From the NCBI GenBank assembly GCA_021399435.1, contig JAJTUP010000028.1:248001-312000 (forward strand): DNA of 64,000 bases, in the 5' to 3' direction. Both the position numbers and the translations under genes were made by a program. The notes under the pieces were generated by a model. The model saw only the letters and a list, made by a program, of their open reading frames with translations, was not told where the DNA came from and searched no databases. Position 1 is the first letter of the stretch, and each line of letters opens with the position of its first letter. Positions 31,213 to 41,175 of this stretch are shown one piece after another. Source of the DNA: Diaporthe sp. PMI_573 (taxonomy: Eukaryota; Ascomycota; Sordariomycetes; Diaporthales; Diaporthaceae).

Positions 31213-32062
31213 TTCATTATTTTAGGTGTCCGTTTTCTTTAAAACCGGTCCATTGCCCCGCAGATAAGACGAGTCGGGGCCCTCAAGACAGCGATCAATT
31301 TACATTGCTTGACCTTCTTCGCAACCCCCACTACGAGCATGGCTTCAAGCTCCCATCTAGCCTTAGTACCGCTTTGTGGTGCCTGCGAAGACGTCATTTC
31401 ATTACGGGAATACACTATTTCAGTTAGTGATAACGCCCGGCATTCCTCGCATCCGCTAATTTCGTCCCCGCCAGTTGTGGACAGAGGGTCGTCCCGTGCC
31501 ATGACCCGCCCGTTCCCTTTCCCACCACCTGACCTCCCTACAAATAAAGTCAACGGCTTCGTGCTTTGTCGAAACGCGGCATGCGAACCTTGTGCGGTGG
31601 CACCGGAATGTCTTCCGCGATGCTGTCATGGACAACCTTCTCGCACTCCTCGATATTTGGCCGTGAAAGACACGACATTCGAGATGGCAACGGCAACTTT
31701 TTCCATTGCGCACGGTTGAACTACCCTTAGGGTGTTGCATGTGGCGCCTACTACACTCTGTGTCAACGAGCTCTATACCTAGGGAAGTCAATATCATGCC
31801 AAGCCCAGTGAAAATCTGCCTCAAAGATTCTCGCCCTAGCATCCAGGTCTATGAATCACGGCGTCGATTTACCATTCGTAACCATTGGTAGTATCACGTT
31901 GCTAAGACGTTGTTCCAAACCGTATTGCGGCTTAAAAATGGTCGGTGGGAAGAAGCAGGGAGAAATCATGAATTGTAGGAACTGCTTCTCCCGTTGCTCG
32001 GTCTTACAAGTCTTCGAACTTCAAATGTGGAAGCGCTGTGTAGACAAAACGGCCGCGCTGTC
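31213..32062. other. Region with one weak reading frame
   Basis: The plus-strand frame 31309-31719 (inner ATG gives MASSSHLALVPLCGACED) has a cysteine-containing text (GFVLCRNAACEPCAVAPECL) that looks coding, but it stops early and no family is recognised. The rest, to 32062, has stops in all frames. Confidence 0.35.
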
Positions 32063-32914
32063 TCAAGAAATGGTTTGTCCACCATCAACCACATAGACAC
32101 CTCCCGTGCAGAAACCCCCCTGGTCGCTCAGGAGCAAGGAAATCATCCCAACCACCTCAGCCGTTGTACCGAGCCGTCCGATTGGCAGCGACGCGGCCAT
32201 TGTCTTCCGCTGGTCCTCAGGCACCGCGTTGCGCAACATGGGTGTATCGATCGGCCCTCTGGTCATGTCAGTTAAATTTCTGCTCGTTTTTCTTCATCTC
32301 GAGGTGATTCAGAATGTTACGTACGGGCAAACCGCATTGACGCGTATGCCGAAAGGGGCGGCATCCATCGCTGCACAGCGCGCCAGCCCGACGACGCCAT
32401 GTTTACTTGCCGTGTAGGGACCAATTTTGGCATTCCCAATTATCGAGGACGTGCTGCCGAGCACCACGATGGATCTGGAGGTCTCAGTGCCGGCATCAGC
32501 CGCGCTGACCATGTGTCTGAGCTGGGCTCTGACGCAGTTGAAGATCCCCGTGAGGTTTACGTCCTGTGTGAACTGCCACTCGTGGTCCTCCACCTCCTAG
32601 ATGGGCACGACTCCGGATGTCCTGGAATGAGCGCCCGCGGCGTTGACGGCTCCATCTAGGGCTCCAAAGTGCTCCACAGTAGCTCGGATCCAGGCGTCCA
32701 CGGCAGCCCCATCACGAACGTCTGTCACCCGAGAAAGGACATTGTCGCTGCCATGTTTTGTGGTGATTTCGTGGACTGCCTTCTCAACATTCGGTTGGGA
32801 GGAATCAGTGAGGGACACTTTGGCACCTAGGGATGCGAGATGCGAGGCGACAGCGAGGCCAATGCCCGAAGCTGCACCTGTAATCGCAATCACTTTACCT
32901 CGAAATGACGGCAT
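32063..32914 (-). pseudogene. Short-chain dehydrogenase/reductase with one premature stop
   Basis: Classical SDR (FabG-like), normally an NAD(P)-dependent oxidoreductase. Exon 1 runs 32914-32325 and exon 2 32258-32063, separated by a 66-base intron (GTACGT...CCAG): 262 codons. The cofactor motif ITGAASGIG is near the N-terminus, NAAG follows the fourth strand, the catalytic Ser is in VVLGSTSSIIG, the catalytic pair in YTASK, and NAVCPGPIDTPM follows. An in-frame TAG at 32597-32599 interrupts VVPI-stop-EVEDHEWQFTQD with no splice signals that would remove it. A single C-to-T change of CAG would explain it. Everything else is intact, so this is a young pseudogene or a sequencing error. It could have served a metabolite pathway; no synthase is nearby. 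Confidence 0.85.
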
Positions 32915-33429
32915 GATATGTCAAGGACCGCTGCGGAAATTAAGGACAGAGTGCTATGGTAATCAGTTTGCTAGTAGGAATCCACGGGTGGTCCTTGAGA
33001 AATAGGCGTAACCATTTGGCAACCAAGGAGATAAGTCAGCGTCACTTGTGGGGTGGAACAGACCGGACAAGTACGATAAAAGCAGGGCAATGCAGTGCCT
33101 ACAAGGTAGAAACTGCTCTCCGGCAGTACGGACTTACGAGTCGGACTTTAAGATCCCTAACTCCGATACTCGCCGAAAACCTAAGACGTGGGTCGGAGCT
33201 GCCGTCCTCGGCGACCACGCCCTCATCCACGTCCAAGGTACCATTTACTCCCGGGATATACCAGGTGATGGAGAGGATCTGCATCGAAGGCGGGAGTGAC
33301 CTTGTGAACCCTCTCGATTGTGTACGCTTCTAGGTACTCAGATATCCCTTGTTCGTCTTGGTTCTCAGGAGCGCCCTTGCACTCGCTGCGGGCAAGCAAG
33401 AAGTACCATGTTGTGCTCTGGTTTGCTGA
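32915..33429. other. Intergenic region, nothing recognised
   Basis: Upstream flank of the SDR gene and the left edge of the hAT relic. Short frames only. Confidence 0.5.
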
Positions 33430-34210
33430 TTATACTCGAGGTCTCGGGCCACAGGATCGTTAATATCTCGGTATAGGTACCAGATGGCCCGGCCTTCTAC
33501 TGGAAAACACTTGACATGGGAGACGAACAGCACACGGCAGAGAACTGGGTGCGGCTGATCTGGGGAGAAATGCAGCAACTGTGTGGCGGCGATCTCTCCA
33601 GGATCAATTCTATCTGTACGGATACCGAAAATACGCTGCGCTCTGTACACAACCTGCTAGGGGGATTCCCAGAGCTCTCACACATCAACTTCTCCCTGTG
33701 CGATTCTCACGGCCTTCAGCTTCTGATTAAAGATATTCTTCTTCTTCCCTTCTTCGAGGATCTCTTTAACAACGTCAGCACCCTGCTCGTGTTCTTCTCA
33801 CGGTCTAAATTACAATTACAAAGATTGAGAATGTGCCAGCGCACAAGGTGGAACGGAGTAACTCGCGCGCTGATCAGAAGGTACCGGTGAATTGTTAGCT
33901 GCGACTGAGAAATTGATATACTAACCTGCTCGTTCCGAACAGTATTATTACACGCTGGGGTTCCCAGTACAATTCTTTCTTCTCCCTCCTCCGTTCTCGA
34001 GACCCTGCCAGAGACTGGTCTGTTCGAAAAGATGTACGGGATGAGTTGCGATCTCAAGATTGCCCCGTTCTCCTGCCCGAAGCGGTTCGGATCATCAAAG
34101 ACAGCAGCTTCTGGCTAGAACTCGAGGCTGCGATCGCTGTGCTGAAACCGGTGAACGACTTTCAACACGCTTCTGAGGCTGATGGGGCGGGAATTGCACA
34201 CGTTGTAAAT
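33430..34210 (+). mobile_element. hAT transposase relic (middle portion)
   Basis: Two exons of a hAT-type transposase: up to 33880, and 33953 to about 34207, with a 72-base intron (GTACCG...ATACTAACC...CGAACAG). Motifs in order: GHRIVNISV, DGPAFYWKTLD, RINSICTDTENTLRSVH, FSLCDSHGLQLLIKDIL, then ITRWGSQYNSFFSLLRSRD and VLKPVNDFQHASEAD. Each has a close match in the hAT gene at 62487-64000. A TAG at 33474 replaces a Gln codon of that relative. Both the N-terminal BED finger and the C-terminal dimerisation region are missing. Confidence 0.85.
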
Positions 34211-35273
34211 CGACGTCTATAGTGTCATCGGTCTCGGGCGTGGACACCTCAGGAGCCTGTCCCAGAGAGGAGGTACGGGGCGGCCTCGATGGAGAACCAG
34301 GGTCCTTAGCATCAGCTGTCATCTGCGCAAAGGGGTCAAAGACGAACTTCCCCTTGCGGCCGCCAGGCGCGTCCCGCCCCGATGGGGTCGCAAAGGGGTC
34401 CCGAGAGACAGTATGCTGCTTAGGCTCGCCGACTGCCCAATCTATCTTGCTGATCTCAACCAGGGGAACAAACTCCAATGGGTTATAAGGGCAGTCTGCA
34501 GAGAATACCCGCCCCTTGTGGCAGAAACCCCACAGGTACCCAGTGACGTAGGCCTTCTTCCCATGTTTGCGGAATGGGGTCGTCTCGGCACGATAGTCGC
34601 TGCACTTTTGTTTCATGTGTGGCTTGCAGTTGGGCAGCATGGCGTATATGTAATTCGCATACCACCCGGTCTTGGGCGTAGCAGCCGCACCTGTAACTGC
34701 GAATCTCGACCAGACCTTGAAGACAGCTGACGAATTGCGCGTGGTCTCGTGCAGGCCGATGCCTGGGTTGTCGGCAAGGGGGAACTTGTCGGTGTCGACA
34801 AAGCCGTTGAAGGTTACAAAGGGCGGTGTAACAGGGAACCGGGAAGGGAGGTTGGCACAGAGTCGCTCAGATATACTTATAATGGGTCAGTTATTAGCTC
34901 GGTGATGCAACAGAAGGACTAGAAGGACTGACGGGGTCAAGGCATCATCTTGTATCCAGGCCAGACGCTTATAGGCAACTTCATCGCTACTGGGTAGAGC
35001 ACAGGGGACATAGCTGAAGTGTGGCTCGCAGATAATGCTGAACCACTGCTCCTCCCACTCATCCGGTGAAAGGCTGCCCCCTCTGTGGAAGCGAGAGATA
35101 TCCAGGGCCAAGGCGCCGGCGTGGAGGGTATCAAGCATGCCAGGAAAGTTGTCGGATAGCCACTCGGGGGTGTCGATGGGGATCTGGATCTGGCCAGTCC
35201 AGTTCTGATATCGGAAAACCTGATCAGCCATATCTAAAGTCTCCGCTGCTACTATCTTGCCAATAGCAACCAT
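34095..35273 (-). CDS. Hypothetical protein, C-terminus running into a hAT relic
   Basis: Two exons, 35273-34933 and 34875-34095, joined over a 57-base intron (GTCAGT...GCTAATAAC...ATAAG): 373 residues. The first half is ordered in composition (WTGQIQIPIDTPEWL, FHRGGSLSPDEWEEQWF, SYVPCALPSSDEVAYKRLAW). The second has TPPFVTFNGFVDTDKFPL, GWYANYIYAMLPNC and YVTGYLWGFCHKGRVFSADC, then a low-complexity tail. The last 40 or so residues, from about LQRVQFPPHQPQ, are read antisense through the hAT relic, so the original 3' end has been replaced. An upstream in-frame start at 35399 exists but its text is less coding-like. No family recognised. Confidence 0.5.
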
Positions 35274-35640
35274 CGTAAGCGGGAGACCCCACGGCGACGG
35301 CGGGCCCGACTCGCAAAGCGGCCAGTAGGTAGAAAGGTACGGCGTAGAGGTGATAATTGACTGTTGACTGCGTAAGTCACGATTGTTCTGTTCCTTCAAA
35401 GCCTGAAGTAATGCGCGCCTTGTCTGATACCAGTGGCGCTAGCCCGGCATTTCTACCAGCCGATGACGCTCAACTTCTAGCACGCTTAGTCTCATTCCTA
35501 TCACCGGCCCACAAGCGTACCCATGACTTCCTCTGCCGCGGAGGGTCACGCCGGAAACGTTGGGTTGTGAACGGCAGTATTGAAGAGACGGACGCAGTGT
35601 CTGCAGGTCTCACACCAGAGCTTACTCACCTGCTCTGAGA

Positions 35641-36000
35641 TGCAATCCTTCACGCGCCGCTCCAGAATCTCTTTCTCTTGCTTCAATCGCTACAGAGGCG
35701 TAAGAGCGTCGACAGTCAGAAGATGGAGTTTATCTGCCTCGGTGCCTTTCTTCAAATGTTTGTTCCATCGATGTTTAAACACATTCGACAGTCTTTCTAG
35801 GTTTTCCTCATCTTTGCTGGCTGCACCAGACACGGCTGGAGTGGTACCGCTGAGGCACGGTGCAGAACCCGGTGCGGAGGCAGCGCCGGCGACGCGATTG
35901 ATGTTTGTACAAAGGGCGTACAACCAGGATCGCAGAAGCGAGCTGTCGATCTGATCAATTTGTGCTAATCGGAGTACTAGTTTAAATTCGGGACAGGGAT
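35641..36000 (-). pseudogene. Remnant of a coiled-coil-like hypothetical gene
   Basis: The minus strand reads PEFKLVLRLAQIDQIDSSLL, LYALCTNINRVAGAAS, then KDEENLERLSNVFKHRWNKH, KLHLLTVDALTPL, a TAG at 35690-35692, and RLKQEKEILERRVKDCISEQ followed by a GTGAGT donor. The heptad-like end suggests a coiled coil. The stop is in frame with good coding text on both sides. It may be the 5' part of the gene at 34095-35273, but I could not join them. Confidence 0.4.
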
Positions 36001-36541
36001 GTAGTATCGGTGAGGATTTGCCTTTAAATTAATCTGCCGTCCTGGAGTCTGTGCTTCCTGTCAGCAAAGGACGCCCTTTTCTAAAGCACCTTAAACAGTG
36101 GAGGAGATCAATGAGCGAAAGCTGTCTGCCTTGTCACCTTGTACGAACAGCAATGTAATGGCAAGGCAGAATACTGCAAATAACGCCTGACTTTGAAAAT
36201 TTATGCAACCAAGGATGAGAGCTGCTAAACCTCCGCCACGACGCTTACAGGCCGTGGCGGCAAAGGAGGCAGGAAAAATGAGAAAAGTCACACAACCGAA
36301 GATTTTGAATCGTGTGAATGGCCCCACCATATAGGTCATTACCCTACTCCGCCACGTCCTTAAACACAGCTTCGCCAGGATGAGCTGCAGTCCCAGCCTT
36401 CAAAAATACATCTTCCCTTCTCATTGGCCGAGATGGCTTCGCGGGCGGCTCACTTGAAAAACGCGAGGAATCGGGCGGGATCACGCCAATCACTGAGTGT
36501 GTTCCGCGCGCCCTCTCAGGAAACGTATACAGGGCATATCC
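36001..36541. other. Intergenic and promoter region
   Basis: No gene supported. Contains the upstream flank of the small membrane-protein gene. Confidence 0.5.
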
Positions 36542-36549
36542 TATAAAGA
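36542..36549 (+). promoter_or_regulatory. TATA-like box upstream of the small membrane protein
   Basis: TATAAAGA about 100 bases before the ATG at 36642, followed by a pyrimidine-rich leader. The position suits a fungal core promoter, but this is motif evidence only. Confidence 0.4.
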
Positions 36550-36641
36550 GCGACATCTCTTGCCCATCCACAACCGCCCTCCTCATTCCACCATATACTC
36601 AAATCTTTACCCCATCCTTTGTTCAATAGCATTCACCCACC

Positions 36642-36992
36642 ATGCCACAGACTGATGAAGCATCTTCTCATTCCACCCAAACAAATAAGCTTAGGAAGCT
36701 TCTTTACCTTGTCCCACCTGTTTCATATTGGTCGCTGTTTGCAGTTGCAGTCTCCAAAAACTATAAGACTGATCCCACCACGCTCGTTCTCTACGCACTA
36801 TCCGGCATTATCCATACTGTGGCTGCTGCCATCGTAATCCACTTTTGGCGAACCCGTGAGCAGTGGAAATCGCGTCATTACATATTCATCATTACATACA
36901 TCGCTGCCTTCATTCTATTACTTACTGGACTCTTTCTCTTGGTTCTCCATTCCCATGGCCCAGCGAAGAGCCCCGGAACGGCACTACGTTAG
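36642..36992 (+). CDS. Small membrane protein with three predicted helices
   Basis: 116 residues with the start context CACCATG, close to the fungal consensus. Hydrophobic segments lie at about 20-38 (LLYLVPPVSYWSLFAVAV), 47-68 (LVLYALSGIIHTVAAAIVIH) and 80-104 (YIFIITYIAAFILLLTGLFL). Loops are short and polar; the N-terminus is Ser/Thr/Gln-rich. No family recognised. It converges with the AT-hook gene downstream. Confidence 0.6.
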   Translation: MPQTDEASSHSTQTNKLRKLLYLVPPVSYWSLFAVAVSKNYKTDPTTLVLYALSGIIHTVAAAIVIHFWRTREQWKSRHYIFIITYIAAFILLLTGLFLLVLHSHGPAKSPGTALR

Positions 36993-37175
36993 CCGGATCA
37001 TCACCACCAACCTCAATAGCTTGGGCATCGACGTCCCTGTCCCTCTCTAGCAATATATCGCACCTGTTACCTCACAAACCTTCCTGGTCTGACCTGGGCA
37101 GTGCACACCCAGCCGTGGCCGTCATCCACACCGCTCACCGGGCCAGGAGTGGGAAGAGAAGGCGTGTCAGGGGGA

Positions 37176-37817
37176 TCAACCATCGACGGCAATCGGGCAG
37201 ATTGGTGTCGTACTCCTTGGCGGCGGTCGACTCATCCAGCTTTCAGGTCCCTGTATTTGAGTATTGACGGTGTCGACTTGGTATGCACTTGGCTGATGTT
37301 CCTGCACCCGATTTCCTTCTCGAACATCTCTCCGCCTTGGTACACGAGAACCTCGCGGTCTGCCTCTTTTTCTTGGAGGCACTTGTGTCGGCGTCGTGCT
37401 CCCTGGTGGTGGCCGGCTCATCCAGTTTCCTGCCGCTTGTATTTGCGCATTGGCATTGTCGATTTGATTTACACTTGATTGGTATTGTTGGTGATTGCCT
37501 GGTTTGCTTGATTGGCCAGTTGATTGTGATCCGTCTAGTGCCGGGTCTATAGGTACGGTTTCTGGAATATCACCAGGTGTACTCGGTTGGACAGAAGAGT
37601 GTGACTTCCTTAATGCCAGGCCCACAGGCTGGACATCCGGAACACGATCGGATATGCTTGGTTGGACAGTAGAATGTGATTCCCTTGGTGTTGCGTTTGT
37701 AGTCGAGTTTTGAGGGTCATCGGTTGGAACGAGATCAAGGCGATCATCGAGGCCAAGAGTGCTGCCAGGTGTTCGACCACGCAACCTTTCAAGTAGAGCA
37801 GATAATGACGAATCCAT
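37176..37817 (-). CDS. AT-hook protein with a duplicated module
   Basis: 213 residues from ATG in GTAATGGAT. The basic core PRKRGRPRGSRVPRRR at about residue 147 contains the GRP AT-hook that sits in the minor groove of AT-rich DNA. It is flanked by two copies of one module: NQIDNANAQIQAAGNWMSRP before it and YQVDTVNTQIQGPESWMSRP after it, each followed by PP-x-STTP. The N-terminal half has another loose repeat around SHSTVQPS and SHSSVQPS. The frame is intact and the bias Ser/Pro/Gln-rich. Function unknown; DNA binding is inferred from the hook alone. Confidence 0.55.
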   Translation of the reverse strand: MDSSLSALLERLRGRTPGSTLGLDDRLDLVPTDDPQNSTTNATPRESHSTVQPSISDRVPDVQPVGLALRKSHSSVQPSTPGDIPETVPIDPALDGSQSTGQSSKPGNHQQYQSSVNQIDNANAQIQAAGNWMSRPPPGSTTPTQVPPRKRGRPRGSRVPRRRDVREGNRVQEHQPSAYQVDTVNTQIQGPESWMSRPPPRSTTPICPIAVDG

Positions 37818-38884
37818 TACAAGATAGTGTATGTACGAATATTCTTAGGGCGTGTAATCATGTGTACTAAGCCAAATAGTATTATAAATATGAACGATAA
37901 AGGTTGATGCCATTCGCAATGCTGTTTTGTCATCGGTACATTCTGGGGCAGATTTCGATTCTCCCACACCAACCGGTCCTTCTCTGCTCTTGATCCGAGA
38001 CCTATCCCGATACTCCCACGTCATCTTTATCTCTATTTTCAAGAGCAGGAGAGTCTTGGAGGAAGACAGCATTTTCAGGGCAGAGATAGATGACGATGAC
38101 CTCATCTTCCACACAGTCAACCAGCTGCGCAAGCAGCGGCGCAGCATGGTGCAGGCGGAGGCGCAATTTCTAACCCAGTCTTGAACTTTATCGGAGCTTG
38201 TGGTATGATGGGACCGCTGGTGAGGAGGCCACTAGGGAATGGACTCTTTGGAACAACAAGGGCTTGGGCGATGTGTCTCAGGCTATGAGGGGTTTCTGCT
38301 ATAGCCGAAAATAGGCAGCTTCGAACAGAGAGCGCTCTTATATGCACGAACCAATGACACCAGACTGTATGTGCGTATATCATTCCACCGACGCCGTTTC
38401 GTAGTCACCAAATAGTACTTGGGAGCACGTGATAAATGACGCGTCATAAACCTCGGGTTTATGACCGTCATTTACCTAGGGGTTTTGGTAATTTACCTCC
38501 TGGTAATTTACGTCGAGGCATCCCTAATCTGCCCGACGTCACACACCATTTTGTGACTCATCATATAATTAGGCTGCACTGCGCTCCTTGTGGGCGATTG
38601 CGTGTCCCTCATGGGCAGTGAGTTTCGTAGGGTACCCACGGCGTGACTACCAGACGAGAGAGCGACGGCCCATCCCGGGCGCTCTGAGATATGCCTCGTT
38701 GTGAACCTGTGAGTCCGCCTTGATGCCTCGTATCTGCAGTCATCATTCACTGCGGCACAGCATTGCCAAGATAAAATGTGCCTGAATGATGACTGCAGAG
38801 CTATGATCGGCACTTCGGCGGGTGTACGTAGTGATGGGAGAGGGGCCGTCTGGCCCCATCGGCGGGGGGTACATTGGACTCTGG
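37818..38884. other. Intergenic region with a strong hairpin
   Basis: A plus-strand frame, 37927-38184, ends with the coding-like text DDDLIFHTVNQLRKQRRSMV but lacks a start and a family. It may be a gene fragment. The hairpin at 38433-38474 is listed separately. Confidence 0.4.
38433..38474. repeat. Long hairpin / dyad symmetry
   Basis: Outer arms TAAATGAC and GTCATTTA plus inner arms GTCATAAACC and GGTTTATGAC give 18 paired bases with a 2/1 bulge and a 3-base loop. It could be a protein-binding dyad or a transposon-end remnant. Two GGTAATTTAC repeats follow. Confidence 0.7.
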
Positions 38885-39493
38885 TCATACGGGGGAGGTG
38901 GTGGCTGAGGATGAGGCGGCAACGGTGTGGGAGGCGGAGGAGGATAGCTCTGATGCCGGTACGTCTGCCCCGGATCGTTGTCGTAACTCATGTGCCTCCT
39001 CTCCTCCATATGGCCCGGATGATGAGGGCCAACATCCGGAGGGGGAGGCGGGAGAGTCTGATCGGGGCCGTTGCTGGTGGAGTTGTGCCTGCGTAGCTGG
39101 GGCAGCGTGACGTCGTCGGATTCTCTCTTCACCATAGACTCTCGGTTCGCAGGTTGATGGCGGCTGATGATGTGTGTCCTGGATGTGAGAGTACCTCTCA
39201 GGCTCATGTTGTCGGCAGTCATCAAAGTGCTGCGGTGGCGGCGGCTGATGAGGCGCGTGCAGTTCTTGAGGACGGTGAGGAAAGGTATGGGGTGGGTGAG
39301 AGAGATGCGGTGAGGGCGAGTACTGAGAAGAGGCAGGAGGAGGAAGAGATGGTGGGTGTCGATGGTGGGCAGCAGATAAAGGTGGCCCGGGATGCGGCAG
39401 CGAGACACCATGACCATGATGTGATGGCCCCGCTGGCCATGAGGGGGGACCAGTCGAGAGGCGCGGCCGCTTGATGTCATGCCCTTGATGCAT
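38885..39493 (-). pseudogene. N-terminal remnant of a fungal transcription-factor gene
   Basis: The start MHQGHDIKRPRLSTGPPSWP and the Pro/His-rich text after it (SQYSPSPHLSHPPHTFPHRP, DDCRQHEPERYS) match the disordered N-terminus of a conserved ascomycete Zn2Cys6 regulator as I remember it. Near 39150 the frame changes to one reading ESMVKRESDDVTLPQLRRHN, HMSYDNDPGQTYRHQSYPPP and PPMGPDGPSPITTY. In the family a Cys6 zinc cluster should follow. Here no cluster appears in any frame down to about 38500. So at least one frameshift and loss of the DNA-binding domain. Confidence 0.45.
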
Positions 39494-41175
39494 GCTTCAA
39501 GGAGGTAAGGTTTATGTGAAATAGGTACATGAATGCCTGGACCACGGAGAAGAAATGAAATTAAACGAGTGAGAGCACCGTGTCTGGGGTGAAAGGGGGG
39601 ATCCCAGCACTGAGCAAGCCTCAGAGCGAGGGCGGACAGGGAAGGTCTCGAAGGGTTGATGCCAAGGAGATCTGGACCTGAGAGCTGAGATTTCGAAGCT
39701 GGGGCTGGGTTGGGGAGCTGGGAGGAGCTCGGAGGTGGAAGCTGAGGAGCTGGACGTGCCTGCGGCGGATGCGGGCTAATCAATCCATCCGAGGATGTGT
39801 ACTGGTAGCCCGGCGACGACTCCCAGACTCCGCAACTTGAGCGGACAGAAGCATGTGTCGCGACTTTGTTTGTCACGTAGCATGGTTGCGTAACGTGGTA
39901 TGAGGTCCGTATAATTTGCCATGCGGACATCTCAACGGCGCCGGGGCCACAAAGGCTGACCGGCACGTTGAGGGTACTTGTCCTAACGCGTGTGGTGGTT
40001 ATGCAGTCATCACCGTAGGCGGATCCATCCCACACATTTGCCGCCCGCGCCGTCCGGCCGGTCCCGAACTGTGCTGCCACGTGCTGCATCCTTCGGAACT
40101 GTGTAATGTGCCAAGCTGCGCCGAGGTCAGATTTGAACGAATCGTGAGTAACTCCGCGCCGAGGACGTCGCAGCCTGAGGGATTGTAGTCTAAGTGATCC
40201 TTCAGCAGTCAGTCGGAAGCTAGACCATGCAGCCGCAGGTGTTCCAAGTGTCGGGTTCGGGAAGCGAAACTATGAATTGATCTTGGCCTTACGTGGGGTT
40301 ATTCCAGGTAAAAATAGCACATCAACATACCTGAGCGGCTGAATTCGGTGATATTATGAATTTGGACTCAAACAAGTCTGTGCGCTTGATCCTCAATCTG
40401 TGGGGCGCCCATTGAGGACTCATTGCCACCGCAGGCGGATGGATTCAATAGCCGGGTGTAGAATACGAAAGAAGTTGGTGGATGGCACGAATGAAGGATT
40501 CGAGGATCAACCTGACATTGTTCTGATGGGTAAAATACTCTGAAATGCTGTCACTAAATTCTAATTATGAAGAGTCTATTTGGGTAGATTCTGGATTTTG
40601 AGAAGTCAAGGGGTCTGATAGTTTGCCGGGCTACAACCGTGGACGTCAAGACAAAGTTGCCAATGGATGTCTCGGTCTCAGTGTAACAAACGAGGCTCAG
40701 GGGGAGAGATGCGGCAGTGTAACACGAGTATGAGAGTCATGTGACGAATCTACCCATGATCTGAGGTCTTTATTCAGACGTCGATCTCGACACGGCATTG
40801 GCATACATAGTTAGTCGGCCTGGGCAACATTCATGACTGCATTCATGACTGTGGTGAACAATTTTCAGCCTTCTCAAGACGCCCCGCGGCTTCTTGTCGC
40901 GTTGATGAAATGCTAGATGCCATTCGCAAGGAGTCTTCCGTCAAAGAGAAAGCCCCAAGCCCATGGGTAGAGAAAGTTTGTGCATACTCAACATATCTCC
41001 CTGCATAGCTTGAGCGTAGACAATCAACCCTTAAAACTAGCTATCGTTCATCCTCTCATGTTCCAAGCCTAGGTTGACCTAACACTTGTCAGTCACAGAA
41101 TTTCCTGGGCTTTGTCCTGTCCACAATAGCCGTCTAGAGAATAGTAAGGCAAGACTTAGATGCAAGCCCTGCAAC
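39494..41175. other. Intergenic region, no supported gene
   Basis: Probably the former upstream region of the transcription-factor remnant and the 3' flank of the next gene. The long minus-strand frame through 40089-39494 is low-complexity and has no motif. Confidence 0.45.

Noticed and set aside
32301..32330. Read-through of the SDR frame to YVTF-stop
   Set aside because: GTACGT is a good donor, and splicing to 32258 restores the conserved CPGPIDTPM segment.
37927..38184. Small plus-strand gene ending RKQRRSMVQAEAQFLTQS
   Set aside because: The end looks coding but there is no credible start, intron or homologous motif, so it is only mentioned in the gap description.
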